Shown here: piece by piece, positions 6,280-9,715 of the stretch
Layout: each line of letters opens with the position of its first letter
Position numbering within the stretch: position 1 is the stretch's first letter
DNA from: Peptococcaceae bacterium
Lineage (GTDB): Bacteria; Bacillota; Peptococcia; DRI-13; UBA5745
DNA: 9,715 bases
Direction: 5' to 3'
NCBI GenBank assembly: GCA_031264885.1
Contig: JAISDM010000225.1
Span: forward strand, 1-9,715
The notes under the pieces: generated by a model
What the model was told of the DNA's origin: nothing
What the model saw: the letters and a program-made list of their open reading frames with translations, nothing else
The model's database searches: none
Position numbers and translations under genes: made by a program

Positions 6280-6466
6280 GTAGGGGACGGCGTCCTCGAC
6301 GTCCCGGTCGGCGTCCTTCGACGTCCCGTGATTCTCATTCTCAATATTCTCGTAATGACGGCGCATATCGCCTATTTTCTTTGTCACGGCGTCACCGTAT
6401 GATGTCAATTTGCAATACGGGACGTCTGATCCCAGACGGCGGGGCGTCGAGGACGCCGCCCCCTAC
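6280..6466. repeat. 187-base MITE-like element with 22-base inverted ends
   Basis: The left end GTAGGGGACGGCGTCCTCGA.. (6280-6301) and the right end (6445-6466, reverse complement GTAGGGGGCGGCGTCCTCGA..) match at 21 of 22 positions. GACGTCCCGT recurs further inside both arms, so the inverted symmetry is longer but imperfect. The left arm holds a near-exact tandem duplication of a 21-22-base unit (6286-6306 and 6307-6328). I see no convincing gene and no clear target duplication. The arms could fold into a long hairpin. Confidence 0.6.
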
Positions 6467-6492
6467 AAGGGATGCGTTTTCGGACGGTCTGA

Positions 6493-6557
6493 GGCGGCAG
6501 AATGCCGCCCCTGAGGCGCCGCGAACGACGCATATGTAGGGGCGGCATTCTGCCGCC
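6493..6557. repeat. REP/BIME-like pair of inverted palindromes
   Basis: GGCGGCAGAATGCCGCCCCT (6493-6512) and AGGGGCGGCATTCTGCCGCC (6538-6557) are perfect reverse complements. Each is itself a 7-base-pair stem with a 3-base loop. They are separated by 25 bases. The unit lies about 45 bases after the spoIIP stop, where such structures often stabilise mRNA ends, though no T-tract follows. Together with 6208-6492 this accounts for most of the gap between the antitoxin and spoIIP, where I see no gene. Confidence 0.7.
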
Positions 6558-6602
6558 CGGACCCGCCAGCCGCGGACTGACCGCGCCCTCGACCCGTCCC
6601 CC

Positions 6603-7754
6603 TCAGGAGCTCCTGCCGGAGCCCCCTCCGGCGCCCTTGCTGATCCATATGAAAGCCGCGCCGCCCACCGCCGCCGCCCCCACCAGCCAGAGGATCGCCG
6701 TCTGTATCCCCTTATTGGTGTTGAGCGGCGTCTTCTGCCCCTGCCCGCCGTTCCGGGCGCCCGCCCCCAAGAACTGCGGCAGCCCCCCGGCAAACACCTC
6801 TATGCCCTTCTCCGCCTCTTCCCGCGTATTGGTGTGGGTCCCCACCTCCAGAAGCAGCACCCTGGGCCCTATATCCTGATTATAGTTCCCCTTCGCCATA
6901 TAAATCCCCTTGATCAGCCCCGGTTCATGCTTATCATAATAGCTTTTGATCTGCTTCGCGAATTCCAGGTTGGAAGCCATGGCAGGATTCTGCTTGCCCA
7001 CCACCAGCCGGATCTTCGTCCCCTTCTCACCGTCCAGCGTCGTCGCGTAAAAACCCGGATCCGGCACCCCGTCCCTGTGTACGTCAAACAATACGTCCGG
7101 ATTGGACTTCAGCAGCTGCACGGCCGTTCTTCTGGACCGGCTGTAGGCGTTGCCGTCATGGGGATCATGCTTGTTTTGACTGAGAACTGCATCCAGCCCC
7201 TTGCTTTTCAGAATCTCGGCAAAACGGGATCCCACCTTCAAAATCCCGCCCCTGCCGGTTTTGCTGGCCGTTCCCTCCGTAGGCACATAAGATTCGTCCG
7301 TATGCGTCATATAAATGCCGATTTTAGGCACATAATTCCCCTTGGTCACAGGCGGCTGATCCCAGGCTTCCAGATAAGGCAGCTCAGCCCGGCCGGTTTT
7401 TTCACAAACCGCGGCGCGCCCTTCCCAATCCACACTGACCACCCTGTACATATCGTTGTTTTCCAATATAAACTCATCGTCCGCGTACACCATAATGGAG
7501 GTTTCGTCCAGCGCGCCCCCCGATTCATCCCGCAGCACAAAGGATTGCCCCGACTCCAATTCCCCCTCGGGATAATACGCCGGATTCGCCTGACCCGATT
7601 CGCCTGAAAAATCCAGAAACACCGGGATCTCACTCTGAGGGAAATTCTCCCGGCCCCTGGTTGGAATCAGAAACAGCAAAGCGATCACAACCGCCAGCAG
7701 AAATATCAGCCAATACAGATTCCTTTTCCTTAACGGGGAATCATTTTTCCTCAA
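6603..7754 (-). CDS. spoIIP: Stage II sporulation protein P (SpoIIP) cell wall hydrolase
   Basis: This 383-residue protein matches SpoIIP, the amidase/endopeptidase of the SpoIID-SpoIIM-SpoIIP complex that thins septal peptidoglycan and drives engulfment of the forespore. An N-terminal membrane anchor covers about residues 13-30. The catalytic domain (about 143-330) shows IGIYMTHTDESYVPTEG with H151 and E154, FDVHRDGVPD with H226, and LLLEVGTHTNT with E303, the expected zinc ligands and catalytic residues. Unusually, a second hydrophobic segment (AILWLVGAAAVGGAAFIW, about 353-370) is followed by a Gly/Ser-rich tail ending GGGSGRSS. The start is a TTG at 7754, supported by AAGGAGG at 7764-7770 with a 9-base gap; no in-frame ATG is suitably placed. 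It overlaps the upstream membrane protein gene by 14 bases, so the two are probably translated together. Confidence 0.9.
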   Translation of the reverse strand: MRKNDSPLRKRNLYWLIFLLAVVIALLFLIPTRGRENFPQSEIPVFLDFSGESGQANPAYYPEGELESGQSFVLRDESGGALDETSIMVYADDEFILENNDMYRVVSVDWEGRAAVCEKTGRAELPYLEAWDQPPVTKGNYVPKIGIYMTHTDESYVPTEGTASKTGRGGILKVGSRFAEILKSKGLDAVLSQNKHDPHDGNAYSRSRRTAVQLLKSNPDVLFDVHRDGVPDPGFYATTLDGEKGTKIRLVVGKQNPAMASNLEFAKQIKSYYDKHEPGLIKGIYMAKGNYNQDIGPRVLLLEVGTHTNTREEAEKGIEVFAGGLPQFLGAGARNGGQGQKTPLNTNKGIQTAILWLVGAAAVGGAAFIWISKGAGGGSGRSS

Positions 7755-8439
7755 TATGATCGCCCTCCTTCCGCAATTCCCTCAGCAGCTCCGGATCCCT
7801 GCCCCCGGATTTGGGCCCTCCTTGCAGCCGCTCCCTGAATTCCCCGATGAGCTCAGCCAGAACCACCGCGAACACCGCGGATAAAACAATGGCGTCCAAG
7901 CCTCCGCCCCCGCCGAAATACACATTCCCCGGGGTTCGCGTCGCCATCAGCCAGATCCAGTGAATAATATCCGTGAGCAAAACCCCCAGGACAGCCGCCA
8001 CAAAAGAGGCCCGCCTGGACCGCCCCAGAATATACGCGACGAAACCCGCCGCCAGCGGATAGATATACAAAGGATCCAGCAAAGCAAAGCGGTCATATAA
8101 ATCGCCGGTCATAAGTACAGAGCCGGTCAGATAAATAATGCCCGCCGTAAGCAGCGCCGCGGTCACCGCCCGAACCCGCTCCCGAACCGTTCCGGCCTTC
8201 ACCAGCAAATAAACAGCCAGGCACAGAGGAATCAGCGCGCCGCCCACATTCACCGTCACCTGAATATCCCCCCTCCACAGAGGAATATCCACAAAACTGC
8301 CCCCGATGATCAACAGCAGCACCACCGCCGCCTGAACGTTCGTCAGCCGCATCCGATCCAGCACCCGCTGACTCAATCCAAACAAAATCAAAAATAAAAC
8401 CAGCGCCAAAACAATTTGCCCAATTGAAATATGCGTCAT
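7741..8439 (-). CDS. DUF1614-type polytopic membrane protein
   Basis: The 232-residue protein has about seven hydrophobic segments: near residues 6-22, 36-48, 64-81, 90-110, 122-138, 144-165 and 181-199. A charged cytoplasmic-looking tail follows (about 200-232). The GGSFVDIPLW motif (46-55) after the second segment and the overall length fit the DUF1614 family, often found in Firmicutes and of unknown function. That assignment is from memory of the family and is moderately sure. A glycine-rich loop (FGGGGG, 175-180) precedes the last segment. ATG at 8439 has AAGGAGG eight bases upstream. The stop lies inside spoIIP (14-base overlap), so it forms a two-gene operon with it, which makes a link to sporulation or the cell envelope plausible but unproven. 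Confidence 0.7.
   Translation of the reverse strand: MTHISIGQIVLALVLFLILFGLSQRVLDRMRLTNVQAAVVLLLIIGGSFVDIPLWRGDIQVTVNVGGALIPLCLAVYLLVKAGTVRERVRAVTAALLTAGIIYLTGSVLMTGDLYDRFALLDPLYIYPLAAGFVAYILGRSRRASFVAAVLGVLLTDIIHWIWLMATRTPGNVYFGGGGGLDAIVLSAVFAVVLAELIGEFRERLQGGPKSGGRDPELLRELRKEGDHIEEK
7764..7770 (-). promoter_or_regulatory. Ribosome binding site deciding the TTG start of spoIIP
   Basis: AAGGAGG on the minus strand, 9 bases before the TTG at 7754, lies inside the upstream gene. It supports the non-ATG start and coupled translation. Confidence 0.7.
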
Positions 8440-8491
8440 ACGATCGTCCTCCTTGTCCTTAGGTTATCCCATACATCAAAAAAAATACAAA

Positions 8492-8695
8492 CGCGGCAAA
8501 AAGCCGCCCCCGCGGCGCCGCAAACGACGCATCTGTAGGGGCGGCATCAATACCGCGAACGAACATATGTAATGGCAACATCAATACCGCGAACGAACAT
8601 ATGTAATGGCAACATCACGACCGCGAACAACGCATTTGTAATGGCGGCATCAATACCGCAAGCAACGCATCTGTAAGGGCGGCATTCTGCCGCCC
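8492..8695. repeat. REP-like element expanded into a five-unit tandem array
   Basis: The first part (8492-8546) is a diverged copy of the 6493-6557 element: GCGGCAAAAAGCCGC, then GGCGCCGC, ACGACGCAT and GTAGGGGCGGCAT in the same order. The core is then repeated in units of 34-35 bases: about 8516-8550, 8551-8584, 8585-8618, 8619-8653 and 8654-8686. Each has the pattern CCGC, AACG.., CAT.TGTA, .GGC..CAT. Units two and three differ only in the last base. The array ends with the palindrome GGGCGGCATTCTGCCGCCC (8677-8695). No spacers separate units. The array fills most of the 305-base gap between the ABC transporter ATPase and the DUF1614-type gene, and I see no gene in that gap. Confidence 0.75.
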
Positions 8696-8744
8696 GTCTC
8701 CGGCAAACGCGCGTCTCCCAAGCGTGAATCGCGGATGCGGCGGC

Positions 8745-9524
8745 TTAAATCGTGTAATCCTGCGGAACCTCGTAAGCGAAATCCATAAACTTCAGTATCT
8801 CGCTTCGCAGCGCGGTGAAATCGGCGGCGGCGCGGTTGCGCGGGTAGCCTTGCGGAACATCCACGGTTTTCGCGATACGTCCCGGGCGCGGAGACATAAT
8901 CATGATCCGCCCGCTCAGATAAATCGCCTCGTCAATGTCGTGGGTGACCATAATCATCGTGTTTCCGCGCTCCCGCCACAGCCGGATGATCTCATCCTGC
9001 AGATTCATTCTCGTGAAGCTGTCGAGGGCGCCGAGGGGTTCGTCCAGCAGCAGAACGTCCGGCGAAACGGCGAGCGCCCGGATGAGGGCGGCGCGCTGGC
9101 GCATCCCTCCCGAAAGCTGGTGCGGATAATTCCCCGCGAACTCCGACAGCCCGGCGAGAGAGAGCCAGCCATCAATCTCCCCTTTGCGTTCCTTGTACTG
9201 CTTCGTCGCCTTCAGCGTGAATTCAATGTTCCCGCGGACGGTCAGCCACGCGAACAGCGTATGCTCCTGAAACACCAGCCCGCGCTTCGGGCTTGTGCCG
9301 CTGATCCTCTCGCCGTCAAAAAACGCGTCCCCCTTCGTCGGAACCTCAAGCCCGGCGATCACCCGGAGCAGCGTGCTTTTGCCACAGCCGCTGGCGCCCA
9401 GCAGCGTGACAAACTCACCGGGCGCTATATCCGCGCTGACGTTATTGAGCACGAGCATCGTGTCGTCCGCGCCCTGACGCGCGAATATCTTCGTGAGCCC
9501 CTTGATCTCCACCCGCGCGCTCAT
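8745..9524 (-). CDS. ABC transporter ATPase, nitrate/sulfonate/taurine type
   Basis: This 259-residue protein is a complete nucleotide-binding subunit that powers import by ATP hydrolysis at the inner face of the membrane. Visible motifs are Walker A GASGCGKST (43-51), Q-loop Q86 in VFQEH, signature LSGGMRQR (137-144), Walker B VLLLDEP (157-163), D-loop GALD and switch histidine H195 in VTHD. The sequence around FQEHTLFAWLTVRGNIEF and the C-terminal stretch MSPRPGRIAKTVDV resemble SsuB/TauB/NrtD-type subunits that partner with periplasmic-type aliphatic sulfonate, taurine, nitrate or thiamine-precursor binding proteins. The substrate cannot be told without the binding protein, which is not in the window. 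ATG at 9524 has AGGAGG seven bases upstream. It overlaps the permease stop by 4 bases, so the two form an operon. Confidence 0.92.
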   Translation of the reverse strand: MSARVEIKGLTKIFARQGADDTMLVLNNVSADIAPGEFVTLLGASGCGKSTLLRVIAGLEVPTKGDAFFDGERISGTSPKRGLVFQEHTLFAWLTVRGNIEFTLKATKQYKERKGEIDGWLSLAGLSEFAGNYPHQLSGGMRQRAALIRALAVSPDVLLLDEPLGALDSFTRMNLQDEIIRLWRERGNTMIMVTHDIDEAIYLSGRIMIMSPRPGRIAKTVDVPQGYPRNRAAADFTALRSEILKFMDFAYEVPQDYTI

Positions 9525-9715
9525 ACCTTATCCTCCTGCCAGCGCAGCGCCCGTTTTTTTACAAAAGTCAGCAGCAAATTCACCGCCGTAAACGTCAGAC
9601 AGATGATGACGACCGCCGCGTACATCTTCGCGAACTCCGCCCACCCGCGCTGCCAGTTGATGTACCAGCCCAGACCGCTCTCCACGCCGAGCATCTCCGC
9701 CACCATCAGCGCGGT
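9521..9715 (-). CDS. ABC transporter permease, C-terminal part (5' end outside the window)
   Basis: The last 64 codons of a binding-protein-dependent permease are present. TALMVAEMLGVESGLGWYI is the region following the EAA loop of SsuC/TauC-type permeases. A final membrane helix (AAVVIICLTFTAVNLLLTFV) and a basic tail follow. It ends in the ATGA overlap with the ATPase gene and supplies the channel for the same importer. Confidence 0.85.
   Translation of the reverse strand, partial: TALMVAEMLGVESGLGWYINWQRGWAEFAKMYAAVVIICLTFTAVNLLLTFVKKRALRWQEDKV

Noticed and set aside
6223..6408. Minus-strand 61-codon ORF starting MTSYGDAVTKKIGDM
   Set aside because: It has no ribosome binding site, part of it is translated repeat sequence, and it runs through the well-supported antitoxin promoter.
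6834..7607. Plus-strand 257-codon ORF opposite spoIIP
   Set aside because: It lies entirely within the catalytic gene in antisense and its translation shows no domain.
8440..8515. Promoter for the DUF1614-type/spoIIP operon
   Set aside because: The AT-rich stretch upstream has no convincing -35/-10 pair and no clear sporulation sigma factor motif.
8516..8686. Regular 34-35-base repeats that might be taken for a CRISPR array
   Set aside because: Units are directly adjacent with no unique spacers between them, they diverge gradually, and the ends match the dispersed palindromic element at 6493-6557.
1..9715. tRNA, rRNA or recognisable riboswitch
   Set aside because: I saw no cloverleaf, conserved ribosomal segment or known aptamer pattern on either strand by eye.

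Overview
The window looks like DNA from an endospore-forming, moderately GC-rich member of the Firmicutes, probably a gut-type Clostridia. A SpoIIP-family gene points to a spore former. The ArdA-like, BRO/KilAC and DUF3991-toprim genes at the left are typical of conjugative elements in that group. Nearly all genes are on the minus strand; the exception is a transposase.

Left block (1-3471), mobile element. Read in transcription order, right to left, there is a regulatory-looking leader (two GC-rich hairpins, a possible promoter and a 22-codon leader ORF with a strong ribosome binding site). It is followed by a DUF3991/toprim primase-like protein, a BRO-N/KilAC antirepressor-type protein, and a large ArdA-like antirestriction protein that runs off the left edge. 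Spacings of 29 and 12 bases and a stop codon merged with the next ribosome binding site indicate one operon. Its probable jobs are DNA replication or processing and evasion of host restriction during transfer.

Middle block (3472-5008), insertion sequence remnant on the plus strand. A 460-codon IS1634-type (IS4-like DDE) transposase lacks the usual N-terminal region and appears to lack the first catalytic aspartate. It ends in a hairpin with a T-tract. Just beyond it, a strong sigma-A-type promoter points leftward into the remnant. The remnant separates the mobile-element operon from the genes to its right.

Toxin-antitoxin block (5009-6279). A Phd/YefM antitoxin and an overlapping RelE/ParE toxin are followed by an unrecognised 180-residue protein. 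A very good promoter precedes them, and its -35 box directly abuts the end of a 187-base inverted-repeat element.

Right block (6280-9715), chromosomal. It holds spoIIP preceded by an overlapping DUF1614-type membrane protein gene, then an ABC transporter ATPase and the C-terminus of its permease (nitrate/sulfonate/taurine type, overlapping by 4 bases). The two gaps over 300 bases (6208-6602 and 8440-8744) contain no convincing gene. They hold related palindromic, REP-like repeats, one of which has expanded into a five-unit tandem array.

I do not see a clearly new multi-gene system. The most interesting items are the leader/attenuator-like region before the primase, the amplified palindromic repeat family, the repeat element fused to the toxin-antitoxin promoter, and a SpoIIP with a second, C-terminal membrane segment.
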